A stretch of 64,000 bases of DNA from Tragulus kanchil (GCA_022376925.1 JAIOJX010000025.1:8339141-8403140); one strand, 5' to 3'. Numbered from the stretch's first letter, positions 1-12,263 are shown. Numbers and translations are program-made. Notes: a model not told the origin generated them from the letters alone.

Positions 1-2230
1 ATCTGCCCTGCTCCACCATGTTGAGTGACCAGCTCCAAGCTTATCTCTTTCCAGGTCTGATTTCTGTTACATCTGTTGATTTCTCCATCAAGAGATGTAA
101 ATGTTTTAATTCCATTCACAGTGGCATTTCTCCCAAGGGACTATCCAAAGAACAGTTGATTTCAACAGAGTTAAAAAAGGAAGGGACAGGCTTACAAAAA
201 GCTTGGAATGCACAAACTGCCCTATATTCTAAGAAGAATATCCTCATCAGGGAAGTTCTGTTCTGCTTGTGGCATGGAGTGACGATAGCCAGCCTGGGAC
301 AGGATAGTTTGATAAGGAAGGGTCTTCCTCATATTTGTGTCCAAGTTGTGGACTATTTGTGTCCAGTTTGTGGGTGTCCAAGTTGAACTTGAGAGGTCAC
401 TCTTTGAGCTACAAATTGATTTATTTCCAAAACTAGATTTTTGAGAATTAAGTGGGCCTTTGAGAATTAAATTGTTCCCCCCCAAAGAAGATAACCTATA
501 TAAAATATATAATAAATATATATATTTAAAATGATAAATATATCATATATAATAAAAATATATAATATATAAATATAATAAATATATAGTCAAACAAATA
601 TATCCTGAAACTGTCTCATTTTTATAAGATTAATCTGTGCCCTAAGCCTTCTTCTTAGTTAAAGAACAAAATTTTGAAAGAAAAAAAAACCACTCTTACT
701 GTAGTAGATACAGTTGGTGTCTGCCCAGATGCCCTTGGATCTTCTCATCAACTCTACGTGCCCATCCAATCTGTCTCCTTGATGACGAGGACACTCAGAA
801 AATGGCATTGGGGCACTGGAGCAGCCTCACCTACGTCCTAAAGCTCCACAGACATGATGAGTGGTTCCAAGAGTACAAAAACTCAATCCCTTGAATTCTA
901 GGCAGAACTGACAGCTCAGAGGTATACTAGTTGCTCCAGGGCGCCCTGAAGGATTAAGCTGAATCTGGGACTTCCCCTGAATTTACACCCATGTCTGAAT
1001 TTCCCCTTCCCAGTCCTGCCCTCCTCACTCCATTCCTGGTTTTTCTTACATTTCCTTAGTAAATCACTTGTGCTGGAATCCTTGACTGAGGTTCAACTTC
1101 TAGGAATACCTGATCAGGGGTACTTACTGTTTTCTCTCTCTCTTTCTGTATCTCTCTCTCTATATTTTTTTTTCTCATTCTTTTTTTTTTTTATTATTTG
1201 TTAGATTTGAGGATGTTCTTGAATTAAAGATTATAGAGGAAAACCAGATAGCAAAGGAACTTTTCTCCTCCAAATTGACCATCTCTCAACTTGATAGGAA
1301 GATAGTAACATGATCAGAGCTAGTTTTAAAAGACAACTTCAAAGGTGTTATTTTTTAAGATGTTATTTAAAGATGTCATTTTAAACTGAGATTCCTCAAC
1401 CTAGAATCTTCCTTTGTAGCAATTGTTGGGTCTTTCCTCCCCTCTCCTCCCTATTTAAAATTGACTATCTCATCTGCGTCACATATGCCCTCTCCCCCTT
1501 TCTATGCATGTATTTTTCTATAGCAGTTCTCCATAGCACTTTACCATCTCATTCAATTGAGTGAACTAAAACTAAAGAAAAGTGAAAAAAAAAATAAATA
1601 AAATAATTTATAATGTGATAGCCTGGTGGTGTTGGATGGAGAGGATGGAATATACATATGACTAATCTGGAATTATACATATCTGTAAACAAAAAAAACT
1701 CTGTAAAAGCAAAAAAGCAAATTTTTTTTAAAAAGGCAAAAAAAAAAAAAAGAATAACATTTCATTATGAATGGGAAGGTATAAAAAGATGTATTTAGGG
1801 ATTCATAAGTGGGTGTATGTATGCTTTGAGTTTTCTATTTTTGTAAGGGAAGAAGAGATAATCATATGGAAGAGTTTCAGTTGTATGACTGGAAACTATC
1901 AAGATATTTTATCTACCAGCAAAAGAACTGTAGATAATAAAACCCAGAAGATTTCTTCAGAAAAATATTTTTGCTAAAATTAATGATAAGTGGAATTTAT
2001 GTTTCCATATCTATCTTCCAAATTTTGGATTGTGGAAGGCCAGTTTCAAAACTAAAAAAGGGTTGTGGTTACATCTGATAAGAGAATGGGGGGAAATTTG
2101 CAGAAAATACATGATACCCAAAAGTCAGGGTGAAGCCATAAGGGAAAGCACACACACGCACACACATTAGTACCCTACTCGTGTAACAAAGAGAAAGCAA
2201 CCTGTGCACTGGGAATTAAAACCCAATGGC
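1..2230. other. Unique AT-rich intergenic DNA
   Basis: No exon or clear repeat family is recognised. The stretch includes an AT-rich tract (about 490-600) made of ATATAAAT-like units, a C/T-rich to poly-T tract (about 1130-1195) and several A homopolymers (1585-1750). Open frames at 18-386 and 222-485 overlap on opposite strands and look like chance. Confidence 0.6.
490..600. repeat. AT-rich low-complexity tract
   Basis: Almost pure A/T with recurrent ATATAT and ATAAATAT words. Confidence 0.85.
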
Positions 2231-2239
2231 AAAACTTCA

Positions 2240-2632
2240 ATGTCAGCCATCCCAGAATCTACAGATTCTTTCTATAAATATTTAATGAGTTCTTTCCATG
2301 TGCAAGGCATCATTCTAGGTGCCAGATACATAGCATTGAACAAAACAGACCAAATCTCTGTAGAATTGAACTTACATTCTACACATAAATTATTAAAATA
2401 AAATATGTATGTTCAGAGAGTAAGTACTATGGAGAAAAATGAAGCAGGGATGTGTGGGGTGGGGGACTGCAATTTAAAATACAGCCATAGTCAGAGAAGA
2501 CCCAGTGGAGAGATGACAACTGAACATGGTAATGAAGGAGGTGAGGCAATGGACCATATGGACATTTGGCAGGAGAGCACTCCAAAGGAATGCAGACAGT
2601 TGGGGAAAAAGAGGAAAAAGTGAGACATTTTA
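2240..2632 (+). repeat. Ancient mammalian interspersed repeat, part 1
   Basis: The text runs through 'GTGCAAGGCATCATTCTAGG', then a gained-weight phrase with 'ACAAAACAGACCAAAT' and 'CTATGGAGAAAAATGAAGCA'. This is a familiar old mammal-wide repeat whose family name I cannot fix. It is interrupted by the BovB at 2636-3226 and appears to resume at about 3228-3640 and 5130-5530. Confidence 0.5.
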
Positions 2633-2635
2633 TTT

Positions 2636-3226
2636 TGGGGGGCTCCAAAATCACTGCAGATGATGATGGCAGACACAAAATTAAAAGAGGCTTGCTCCTT
2701 GGAAGAAAAACTATGACTAAACTAAACCTAGACAGCATATTGAAAAGCAGAGACATTACTTTGTCAAAAAAGGTCCATCTCATCGCAGCTGTGGTTTTTC
2801 CAGTAGTCACGTACAGATATGAGAATGGGATCATAAAGAAGACTGAGCACCGACGAATTGAGGCTTTCAAACTGTGGTACTGGAGAAGACTCCTGAGAGT
2901 CCCTTGGACAGCAAAATCAAACCAGACACTCCTAAAGGAAATCAATCCTGAGTATTCATTGGAAGGATTGATGCTGAAACTGAAGTTCCAATACTTGTGA
3001 CACCTGATTCAAAGAGAGAGCTCACTGGGAAAGACCTTGATGCTGGGAAATACAGAAGGCAGGAGGAGAAGAGGGTGACAGAGGATGAGATGGTTGGATG
3101 GCATCACTGACTCAATCGATATAAATTTGAGCAAGCTCAAGAGATCGTGAAGGACAGGGAAGCCTAGTGTGCTGCTGTTCATGGGGTCGCAAAACGTTGG
3201 ACACAGCTTAGCAACTAAACAACAAC
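2636..3226 (+). mobile_element. BovB (RTE) LINE 3' end, decayed
   Basis: Translation of 2566-3000 carries the C-terminal end of the BovB reverse-transcriptase protein. Recognisable blocks are LDSILKSRDITL, KLWYWRRLLRVPW and EINPEYSLEGLMLKLKFQY. The decayed tail to about 3226 matches the usual BovB end (GMTDS-like, then VHGVAKS-like codons with stops). It is 5'-truncated and not functional. It marks the genome as ruminant. Part of it is repeated by duplication A at 3923-4322, where a 3-base difference drops one Arg codon. Confidence 0.88.
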
Positions 3227-3676
3227 ATTCTGAAGGAAGGAAAAAGTGTAGATGGCTTAGGTAGGAGTGTGCCTGGAATGTTGGAAAAGAGAATGACAGT
3301 GTGGCTGGTGTTGAGTAAGGAGAGTAAAAATGAGGTTAGAGAGGTGAGGGGTAGAGGGGACATGACCATGAGACTTTCACCTGAAGGATGTAATATTTTG
3401 ATTAGTTTTTAAAGGATCATTCAGGTTGTTCTATTGAACATAGAGAGAGACAAGGACAAAAGCAGGTGAACTATTTAAGATTTATCATCATCTTGGTGAA
3501 AGATTGTGGTGGCCTGGATAAAGTGGAAGCCAGAGATGGTGACAAGTAGTTGAATCCTAGTGATATTTTGAAATCAGGTGTCAGTTATCACTGACTTTGG
3601 TGATGATTAAATTTACTGTGAAAGAGAAAAGTGTCAATGAAAATTTCAATGTGTAATCACGTATTTGTGTTTTTGC

Positions 3677-3868
3677 TGTTGTTTAGTTGTTAACTCATGT
3701 AAGACTCTTTAAGAGCGACCCCATGGACTGTAGCCCACCAGGCTCCTCTGTCCATGGGATTACCCAGGCAAGAATAATGGAGTTTCCATTTCCTCCTCCA
3801 GAGGATCTTCCAGACCCAGAGATTGACCCCACGTCTCCTGCATTGCAGGCACTGAGCGACCTGGGTTG
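3677..3868 (-). mobile_element. BOV-A2-type SINE, copy 1
   Basis: In reverse orientation the element has the GACCCCATGGACTGTAGCCC core, CAGGCTCCTCTGTCCATGGG and a decayed tRNA-related head near 3850. This is the ruminant BOV-A2/ART2 arrangement. It is repeated at 4773-4964. Confidence 0.85.
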
Positions 3869-4772
3869 TTTAGTGGAACTCAATTATGTAAACTATCTCG
3901 TGGGTTATGGAACTATAGAATAAATGGGATCATAAAGAAGACTGAGCACCGAATTGAGGCTTTCAAACTGTGGTACTGGAGAAGACTCCTGAGAGTCCCT
4001 TGGACAGCAAAATCAAACCAGACACTCCTAAAGGAAATCAATCCTGAGTATTCATTGGAAGGATTGATGCTGAAACTGAAGTTCCAATACTTGTGACACC
4101 TGATTCAAAGAGAGAGCTCACTGGGAAAGACCTTGATGCTGGGAAATACAGAAGGCAGGAGGAGAAGAGGGTGACAGAGGATGAGATGGTTGGATGGCAT
4201 CACTGACTCAATCGATATAAATTTGAGCAAGCTCAAGAGATCGTGAAGGACAGGGAAGCCTAGTGTGCTGCTGTTCATGGGGTCGCAAAACGTTGGACAC
4301 AGCTTAGCAACTAAACAACAACATTCTGAAGGAAGGAAAAAGTGTAGATGGCTTAGGTAGGAGTGTGCCTGGAATGTTGGAAAAGAGAATGACAGTGTGG
4401 CTGGTGTTGAGTAAGGAGAGTAAAAATGAGGTTAGAGAGGTGAGGGGTAGAGGGGACATGACCATGAGACTTTCACCTGAAGGATGTAATATTTTGATTA
4501 GTTTTTAAAGGATCATTCAGGTTGTTCTATTGAACATAGAGAGAGACAAGGACAAAAGCAGGTGAACTATTTAAGATTTATCATCATCTTGGTGAAAGAT
4601 TGTGGTGGCCTGGATAAAGTGGAAGCCAGAGATGGTGACAAGTAGTTGAATCCTAGTGATATTTTGAAATCAGGTGTCAGTTATCACTGACTTTGGTGAT
4701 GATTAAATTTACTGTGAAAGAGAAAAGTGTCAATGAAAATTTCAATGTGTAATCACGTATTTGTGTTTTTGC

Positions 4773-4964
4773 TGTTGTTTAGTTGTTAACTCATGTAAGA
4801 CTCTTTAAGAGCGACCCCATGGACTGTAGCCCACCAGGCTCCTCTGTCCATGGGATTACCCAGGCAAGAATAATGGAGTTTCCATTTCCTCCTCCAGAGG
4901 ATCTTCCAGACCCAGAGATTGACCCCACGTCTCCTGCATTGCAGGCACTGAGCGACCTGGGTTG
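4773..4964 (-). mobile_element. BOV-A2-type SINE, copy 2
   Basis: Second copy of the element at 3677-3868, carried by duplication A with no base difference that I can see. Confidence 0.85.
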
Positions 4965-5129
4965 TTTAGTGGAACTCAATTATGTAAACATTTATTTTCT
5001 CCTGTGGGTTATCTGGCACATACAAGGCACTGTACTAGTGAAATGCAGTTCCTTCTGCCCAAGGATGCTCAATTTCTGAAAGTCAGGAGAAGTTCACACT
5101 GTCATAGAGATAGAGTAAGACTATGGTGT

Positions 5130-5560
5130 AAATCCTTCTAGAGGAAGTCATGACTATTTTGAATATTGATGGTGGCATGAGGGGTTTTCTGGGTGCTAAA
5201 GAGTAGGTGGAGAAGTAATAGAGGAGCAGTCACTGCACGTACAAACACACAGGAATAAAACAAATGTATTGTATCTAGGAAAATAGAAATGCATTAGATT
5301 GGCTGGAATGTGAAGTTGAAGGTGAAGAGAAGCTGGGAGCTGAGTAGAGAAGGTGATAAAGGATTTTATTTGCCCTGCTTCATGCCTGGACTATCCAAAG
5401 GACAACCAGTGAAAAGTTTTAAATATGAGAGAGTTGTGATCACTTAAGTTTTGTAAAATATCACACTGGTAGCCATGAAGAGATAGATTGGGAAGAGGAG
5501 ACAAGAGGCTGGAAACCCAACAAAATGTATTGCATCCATCGCTGAGAACCTGAATTAAGA
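5130..5560 (+). repeat. Ancient repeat, continued
   Basis: The text resembles the later part of the same old repeat (gained 'AAAGGATTTTATTTGCCCTG', 'ACACTGGTAGCC'). The family is not fixed. No exon is seen. Confidence 0.35.
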
Positions 5561-5689
5561 CAATGGCAGAGGGAGTAGAAATGAACGGAGGGACTTATAA
5601 GTTAGAAATAGCAAAACCCGGTGAGAAATTGGTTATAGTATATGAGAAAGAAGCGGAGAGTCTTGGAGGCTGGGAGATGCATTCTCATC

Positions 5690-6600
5690 AATTAAGATTA
5701 GAGAACACTGCCATCATGACATTATTTATAATAGCAAAAATATGGAAGCAACCTAAGTGTCCATCAGACAGAAGCACAGATAAAGAAGGTATAGTGAAAA
5801 AAAAGAAGAAGAAGAAGATACAGTATATAGTGGAATACTACTCAGCCATTGAAATGAAGGAATCTTTTTTTGGGTAGCAACTGGCATGAAACTTGAAGGT
5901 ATTATGCTAAGTGATGTAAGTCAGACAGAGAAAGACAAATACTGTATGGTTTCATCAGATGTGGAATATAAAAGCAGACAAGTATGGGCTTCCCTTGTGG
6001 TCCAGTGGGTAAGAACACCACCTTGCAGTGCAAGGGCCGCCGGTTCGATCCCTGGCCTGGGAGGATCCCACGTGCTGTGGAGCGGCTGGATGGATGTGTC
6101 CAATTACTGAGCTGGAGCTCTGGAGTGCATGCGCCCAGAGCCGGCGCTCTGCAGTGACAGAGGCCACTGCGATGGGAGGCCCACACAGGCCAGAAAACAA
6201 AGATGGATGAAAATAGATAAATGAAAGACCAATAGAAGTGGCCCGCTTGTCCCCCTCTCTCCCCAACCCCCCCCCCAAAAGAAAAAAATGTTATTAAAAA
6301 AAAAAAAAAAAAAAAAACAGAGAAGTAAACCAAAGCCAAAATAAATGAGCAAATCAAACTAAATGCAAACAAAAAATATAGATAAAGAGAAAGGAGCAGT
6401 GGTTACTGGAAGGGAAGGTTCAGGAGAGGGAGGGTGAAATGGGGAGTGGAGATCACCTCCATGGTGACAGGTGGAAACTAAATTTTTGATTGTGAGCCTA
6501 CTGAAGGGTATACAGAAGTCAAAATATATTAGTGTACACATGAATCTTATAAAATGTTATAAACTGGTGTTACCTCACTAAAAATAAATCCAAAGAAAAT
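5690..6600 (+). mobile_element. L1 LINE 3' end split by a SINE
   Basis: The parts at 5690-5985 and 6320-6600 read like the L1 3' region on the plus strand: 'ATAGCAAAAATATGGAAGCA', 'GGAATACTACTCAGCCAT', 'GTAAGTCAGACAGAGAAAGA', then the 'GGAGCAGTGGTTACTGGAAG' block. A SINE at 5986-6318 interrupts it. It is too decayed to code. Confidence 0.8.
5986..6318 (+). mobile_element. tRNA-derived SINE (Bov-tA/CHR-related, novel-looking tail)
   Basis: It begins GGGCTTCCCTTGTGGTCC, has the B-box GGTTCGATCCC, then GGAGGATCCCACGTGC. It runs through a CCACTGCGATGGGAGGCC block into a tail with 'ACAAAGATGGATGAAAATAG' and 'GACCAATAGAAGTGGCCCGC', ending in poly-A. The 5' half matches the Bov-tA/CHR families. The tail from about base 200 is not the cattle Bov-tA tail as I know it. 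Confidence 0.85.
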
Positions 6601-6810
6601 TAAAAAATAAAAATGATAAATATCAGGGAAAGCTGGAAAACAAAGGAGGTTGTGGAAGGTGGGGAAAGTGATGAGATCAGTTTGGTCACAGGAAATAAAG
6701 GTGAAGAGCTTGGAGGATAAAGATGGAAATCTCCCATCAGGCCTGGGAATTAGCAGAGAGGAATAGCCTTTCTCTGATGTGTACAGGGCTATTTTAAAAC
6801 AACAGGAACT

Positions 6811-7140
6811 GGGCTTCCCCTGGTGGTCCAGTGGGTAAGGACACTGCTTTGCAGTGCAAGGGGCGCCGGTTCGATCCCTGGCCTGGGAAGATCCCACGTG
6901 CCACGGAGCGACTGGACCGATGTGTCCAATTACCAAGCCGGAGCTCTGGAGCACATGCGCCCAGAGCTGGTGCTCTGCGACGAAAGATGCCACCGCGATG
7001 GGAGGCCCACGTGGGCCAAAGAACAAAGACGGATGAAAATAGAGAAACGAAAGACCAATAGAAGTGGCCCGCCTGCTCCCCTCCCTCCCCAACCCGACCC
7101 CCGCCCAAAATAAATAAATAAATCTTAAAAAATAAATAAA
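6811..7140 (+). mobile_element. tRNA-derived SINE with 16-base target duplication
   Basis: A full-length copy of the same SINE family. It is flanked by a perfect target-site duplication, TAAAACAACAGGAACT, at 6795-6810 and 7141-7156. The tail ends in AAATAAATAAATCTTAAAAA. The clean target duplication shows an ordinary LINE-mobilised insertion. Confidence 0.92.
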
Positions 7141-8947
7141 TAAAACAACAGGAACTTATTTGACTGTTGAGAGAAAATATTTAAGGTGAAAAGGTGTCCA
7201 AGGATAGAATCCTCAAGAATATCATCTTCCAAGGGGAGACACTGGAAAGCAAACTAATGACTGACCCTGAGAATATATGGTCAGAGAGGTAAACGAACAG
7301 CAGGATAAAAAGCAGCCTCCACAGTCAAAGAGGGAAAAGAGAGAGTAATCAAAGGTAGCAGAGGTCACAATGAGATCAAGTAAGATAAGAATTTAGACAC
7401 ATTTGTGAGTTGGGTAATTGGGAGGTCATTGTTGATCAGAGAAAGGACAATTTTAATGATGCAATGATAGCATGTAGTTTGGGTAGGAATCAGATTATAG
7501 TGGTTTGAAGTGGATGGACAGTGAGGTTGTCTAGACACATGTGTAGACTACTCTTTTAGTGATCTTGACTTCACATAAACATCCAGACTTCCCTTTTCCA
7601 CATGAAATGAGGCCATGCCACACTAACCTGTGGACTAGAGTAAATAGAGGTAAATGTCAAAAGAAAGTTATTGTTTCGAGCTGAGAGTGAAGTGGGGAGG
7701 AGATTTCAGTAAGCCAGATTAGCGGGGTTTAAAAGGTTCCCCAAAGGTAAGGGCTCAGCCAGTGTCTGAAGCTGAATTAGGGCAGCAAGACAGATGTCTA
7801 GGTAGGGAGTTTATAGGTGGGTCCTTGAGAAAAATGAGATTGTGTGTGCTGCTGGGTCTGAATTTCAAAGGATTGATCAGGGCCCTGGTGGTCCAGTGGG
7901 TAAGGACACTGCTTTGCAGTGCAAGGGGCGCCGGTTCGATCCCTGGCCTGGGAAGATCCCACGTGCCACGGAGCGACTGGACCGATGTGTCCAATTACCA
8001 AGCCGGAGCTCTGGAGCACATGCGCCCAGAGCTGGTGCTCTGCGACGAAAGATGCCACCGCGATGGGAGGCCCACGTGGGCCAAAGAACAAAGACGGATG
8101 AAAATAGAGAAACGAAAGACCAATAGAAGTGGCCCGCCTGCTCCCCTCCCTCCCCAACCCGACCCCCGCCCAAAATAAATAAATAAATCTTAAAAAATAA
8201 ATAAATAAAACAACAGGAACTTATTTGACTGTTGAGAGAAAATATTTAAGGTGAAAAGGTGTCCAAGGATAGAATCCTCAAGAATATCATCTTCCAAGGG
8301 GAGACACTGGAAAGCAAACTAATGACTGACCCTGAGAATATATGGTCAGAGAGGTAAACGAACAGCAGGATAAAAAGCAGCCTCCACAGTCAAAGAGGGA
8401 AAAGAGAGAGTAATCAAAGGTAGCAGAGGTCACAATGAGATCAAGTAAGATAAGAATTTAGACACATTTGTGAGTTGGGTAATTGGGAGGTCATTGTTGA
8501 TCAGAGAAAGGACAATTTTAATGATGCAATGATAGCATGTAGTTTGGGTAGGAATCAGATTATAGTGGTTTGAAGTGGATGGACAGTGAGGTTGTCTAGA
8601 CACATGTGTAGACTACTCTTTTAGTGATCTTGACTTCACATAAACATCCAGACTTCCCTTTTCCACATGAAATGAGGCCATGCCACACTAACCTGTGGAC
8701 TAGAGTAAATAGAGGTAAATGTCAAAAGAAAGTTATTGTTTCGAGCTGAGAGTGAAGTGGGGAGGAGATTTCAGTAAGCCAGATTAGCGGGGTTTAAAAG
8801 GTTCCCCAAAGGTAAGGGCTCAGCCAGTGTCTGAAGCTGAATTAGGGCAGCAAGACAGATGTCTAGGTAGGGAGTTTATAGGTGGGTCCTTGAGAAAAAT
8901 GAGATTGTGTGTGCTGCTGGGTCTGAATTTCAAAGGATTGATCAGGG
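6818..8947 (+). repeat. Tandem duplication B (period 1065)
   Basis: Copy 1 is 6818-7882 and copy 2 is 7883-8947. They abut exactly and I see no difference between them. The boundary falls inside the SINE, so copy 2 lacks the first 7 bases of the SINE and its left target duplication. Confidence 0.97.
7883..8205 (+). mobile_element. SINE copy carried by duplication B
   Basis: Same element as 6811-7140 without its first 7 bases. The right target duplication is present (8206-8221) and the left is absent. It is therefore a segmental copy rather than an independent insertion. Confidence 0.92.
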
Positions 8948-11829
8948 GCCCAGGCTCAGTGGGGAAGAAGTGGAACTAATAAGCTAAGAGAACAGAGAGG
9001 GTGAAGGCCTGGCTATCATGTTAAGTCTCAGGACACATGAGTAGAAGGAGGGCTGTTTGAGAGCAAAGAGACTAATAGGTGATGGATTTTTGTATATAAA
9101 TATTTCAGACAGAGAATGGTTCCAGGTGCTGTAGTGTGGTACATTACCATGGGAGTGATCTGATGACAGGGCAGAAGATACCCAGGTTTAAAACTGAGGC
9201 ACTCGACGTTCTGGGAAGCTACAGTGTTGGTGGAATCCTCCTTATGGTCACTGAAGTCACTCCAGATGGCCTGGGGTGATGGAAGAATTTTGATTCAAGG
9301 CAAAGAACATGCCTGAGTGTTCAGTGAACATGGAGATGACAGTCATCAATAAAAAGTAAGGGGACAGCAAAGCTAGATGGAACCAACTTCAAAGTAGAAA
9401 TGAGTTTTGTGCAGGAATATGCATGTAGTAGGCATTAGGAAGGATATCTTCAGTTGCTCTTGGACCTGCCATACATTTGGGAGGGCTGCACAGGAAGTAG
9501 TATCCTTGAGGAAGGGATAGGAAGTGGAAAGTTCCATTTCAATGAAAGTATATAAGGAGAAAAGATTGTCTTTCTCATATACATGTAAAAACTTTATGCT
9601 CTCAGAAACTAAGGATCATCTTTTATTTTCTACTAAGACTGTTACATTACAGGTTTCCAGGGAATCACAAAAGACAGTTGTACTGACTGGGTAATATTTA
9701 ATATGACCAGGTCTTAAATAAGAAGCCATGAACATAAACAATTAAAACCAAATATATAATAAATAATCATTAAGTTATAAAGTACATAGTTCATATTAAA
9801 ACTAAATTCTCAGATGCAAATGTAATAATACAATAGAGCAATAATATAGAATAATAATGCTATAATTTTATGTGTCCAAAGAAGACACTTTTAGCTAAAA
9901 TGGTAAAAATTATAATTAATTTTCCTTGAACTCCCATGACCTATAGAAACCTCTCTTTCTTTTTTCTTTCATTTTTCTTCTTTTTTCCCTGCCTTCTTTG
10001 CTTTTCACTTCTTTTCTTTTCTTGCTTTTCTTTCTTTTTTCCTCCCTTCCCATTTTTTTTTTTTTGAACGTTTCCCTTGTTCCTGCAGCGAGTGTTGCTA
10101 CAAATGCTGTTGAAATATTGTTGAGCATATGATCAGATTCAGTAGAAAGTTTTACTCAGAGATGTGGTCATATGTTCCTATAAGAGTATCCAGAACTTTA
10201 GAGACTCATAGACACATAAAGCTCAAAAAAAGAGAATATTCCTTAGAGATTACATCCAATACACTCATTCTACAGATAAAGAGGTGTAAACCCAGAAAAT
10301 TTAAGCAAGTGACCGTGACTTCACACGCAGTGAGATTTCAGGTCTCCTGTATCACCATCCATACGTGAACAGCCATGTTGATGGGTCAGCCTCAGATCCT
10401 TTTGCAGGGCTGATCTTGAACACAGAGTAGTGAAGATGGAGCAGTTTGAGCCTTGCTTCATCTTGTATATTCTGATGCATTGCTTTCCTTGGAATGTTGC
10501 GAGAATCTTTACCTGAGTCTTTAAACTCAGTTTAAAATTCACCCCATTAAATTAATTTTACTTTTAAGGTAGAATCTCTGATCAAAATGACTAAAACAGG
10601 TTTTTAACAGTAAACACACCAAAATAAATACATTATTTTAAATATAAAATCACAGTGTCAAAGAAGTCAACAACTATAAAGCCAGAAATTAGAAATAAGG
10701 ACTTCATCTTTCCCAAGTCAGCCTCGTGTCTGCTCTCTACCTTTATCCCAACAACCTGGCCTGATGCTGAAGCAGGCTTTAGATGCATATTATGATCATG
10801 ATACACATAATTTCTTTGTAAGAGCATTAAAAAAAAATTATAACAGAATACCTTGTTTCTGATGATAAAACATTTCATTGAGAGTTGATGAAATAATGGA
10901 TTCTTAACATATGTTTTAGAGCCATAAACTATGTATTGTTCAAAAAATATTTTTAAGTAGACCATTTTTCTTCTTAGAGCATAAAACATTTTCCATACAG
11001 TGTTCTCTTGCATACTCACAGCCACTTTAACAATAAGAGATTTTCAAATAGCTTATGACATTCTAGTGAAAATTTAATTTTTCTAGCGTTTTTCAACTTT
11101 ATATTTAAATAAACTGCTGGAGTTGATATGAAATGGCAGTTAGAGCAGGTTGCTTATTTCTACTACCCATGACTGATAGTAAAGAGTGGGACTAAGAGTC
11201 CTGGACTCCTGATTTGTCTCCTGATTTTGACTTTGTATAGGTGATTGAATTTGCCTTATGCAAAGCATACCAAGTGCTTGTTTAGTTAAAAAGCAGAAAG
11301 AAAGGAAAGGAAGTAGGAAACAGATACTTGGCATTACTAGGTCACTCCCATACAATCTTTATAACAATGTGAGAAGAGAGCTACAAGATTTTTTAAAATT
11401 CTGTTTAGTTCCAGAAGACCATCCAATGTGTGTCCCTCTGCAGATTTTAATTGCCATTTCCACAGGCTTAGAATGTTAACTTATAAAGGGACTTGGGTTG
11501 GAGAAGTTACTATTATACCCATTTAGAGAGAAAAAAAAAAAGACCAAAAGAATCTTTCCCATAAATACATTCATATGTATAGTACTTAAATATTTTTGAC
11601 AGATTCCAATAAAGAGGTCAAACTTTTTGGAGCCACCTGGTAAAGCTATCCTCCATACATAAATAAATCATATATTTATATGTTAGACATTTTGAGATTT
11701 TAAAAAAAAAAAAAAAAAAAACACCTCTTCAAATGCTGGTTTTAAATAGTTTTCATTTCCTTAAAAGAACAAAGGCTTCAACTTTGATTTTCACCCTATG
11801 TCTCTATATTTTCCAGAGTGGAGGTTATA
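8948..11829. other. Intergenic DNA downstream of IL21
   Basis: Unique, moderately AT-rich sequence. It contains a T/C-rich tract at about 9950-10075 (TTTTCTTT-type runs) and a possible decayed MIR remnant near 10210-10330. Open frames at 10633-11025 and 10321-10542 (minus) resemble no family and lack splice or codon evidence. Confidence 0.5.
9950..10075. repeat. Pyrimidine-rich low-complexity tract
   Basis: Runs of TTTTCTTT and CTTTTCTTTT on the plus strand. The reverse strand gives an artificial Lys/Glu-rich frame. Confidence 0.85.
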
Positions 11830-12263
11830 TACCTTTTAAGTTCTGATCATCAGAAACCTCATTCTTGTTGTAATCAAGATCAAGGTTAATGTAAGACCAA
11901 CAAATTCCCAAACTGCATTTTTGGTTAAAAGTTTTAAGCTTCTCCAAGGAACATCAGAGGTGGGTAGTAAAATAAAGTAAAAACATGAGAAGCCATCGAA
12001 ATCTATAACGCAGAAATCAGACTCAAATTGAGTAGAAAGTTTTTTCAAGTTGACCAAACACAGAATATGTAGATCAAACTGAAGTACTGTATAGTGATTT
12101 CTGGAGAAATAATCCTGACCTTGAGCACTCATCTGAGTTTTCCCCCTATCACTAATATATTGTACTCCTCCATTTGGAATACCAAGAAGTGAGTTTCACT
12201 ACTGTGTTAGAGTGTGCAGTATAGTGTCCAGCTTCAAGTGGGATCTTCAGGAACCTTCATATT
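11830..12263 (-). other. IL21 3' untranslated and downstream DNA
   Basis: This is the sequence directly after the IL21 stop codon on the minus strand. It should contain the 3' untranslated region. A 98-codon open stretch (12132-11836) is present but has no family resemblance and lies where untranslated sequence is expected, so I treat it as noncoding. A homopolymer of about 20 T on the minus strand follows near 11700-11720. Confidence 0.5.

Larger units (their letters stand above)
2824..4989 (+). repeat. Tandem duplication A (period 1096-1099)
   Basis: Copy 1 is 2824-3893 and copy 2 is 3923-4989, nearly identical. They differ by a 3-base indel in the BovB part. About 29 bases of filler (3894-3922) separate them. 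The filler resembles a garbled version of the natural right flank (GTGGGTTAT occurs in both, here and at 5005). Confidence 0.97.

Noticed and set aside
18..386. 122-codon open frame as a gene
   Set aside because: It overlaps a frame of similar length on the other strand, has no recognisable family and no splice context.
5986..6060. tRNA gene
   Set aside because: The A- and B-box-like sequence belongs to a SINE head; no cloverleaf with anticodon arm can be formed convincingly.
6547..7092. 181-codon minus-strand frame as a gene
   Set aside because: Most of it is the reverse strand of a tRNA-derived SINE; near-identical frames appear wherever that SINE occurs.
1..12000. IL2 gene downstream of IL21
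   Set aside because: No IL-2 exon motif is found; in other mammals IL2 lies further away than this window reaches.
11836..12132. 98-codon minus-strand frame after IL21 as an extra gene or exon
   Set aside because: It lies in the expected IL21 3' untranslated/downstream region, is Leu/Phe-rich and resembles no family.
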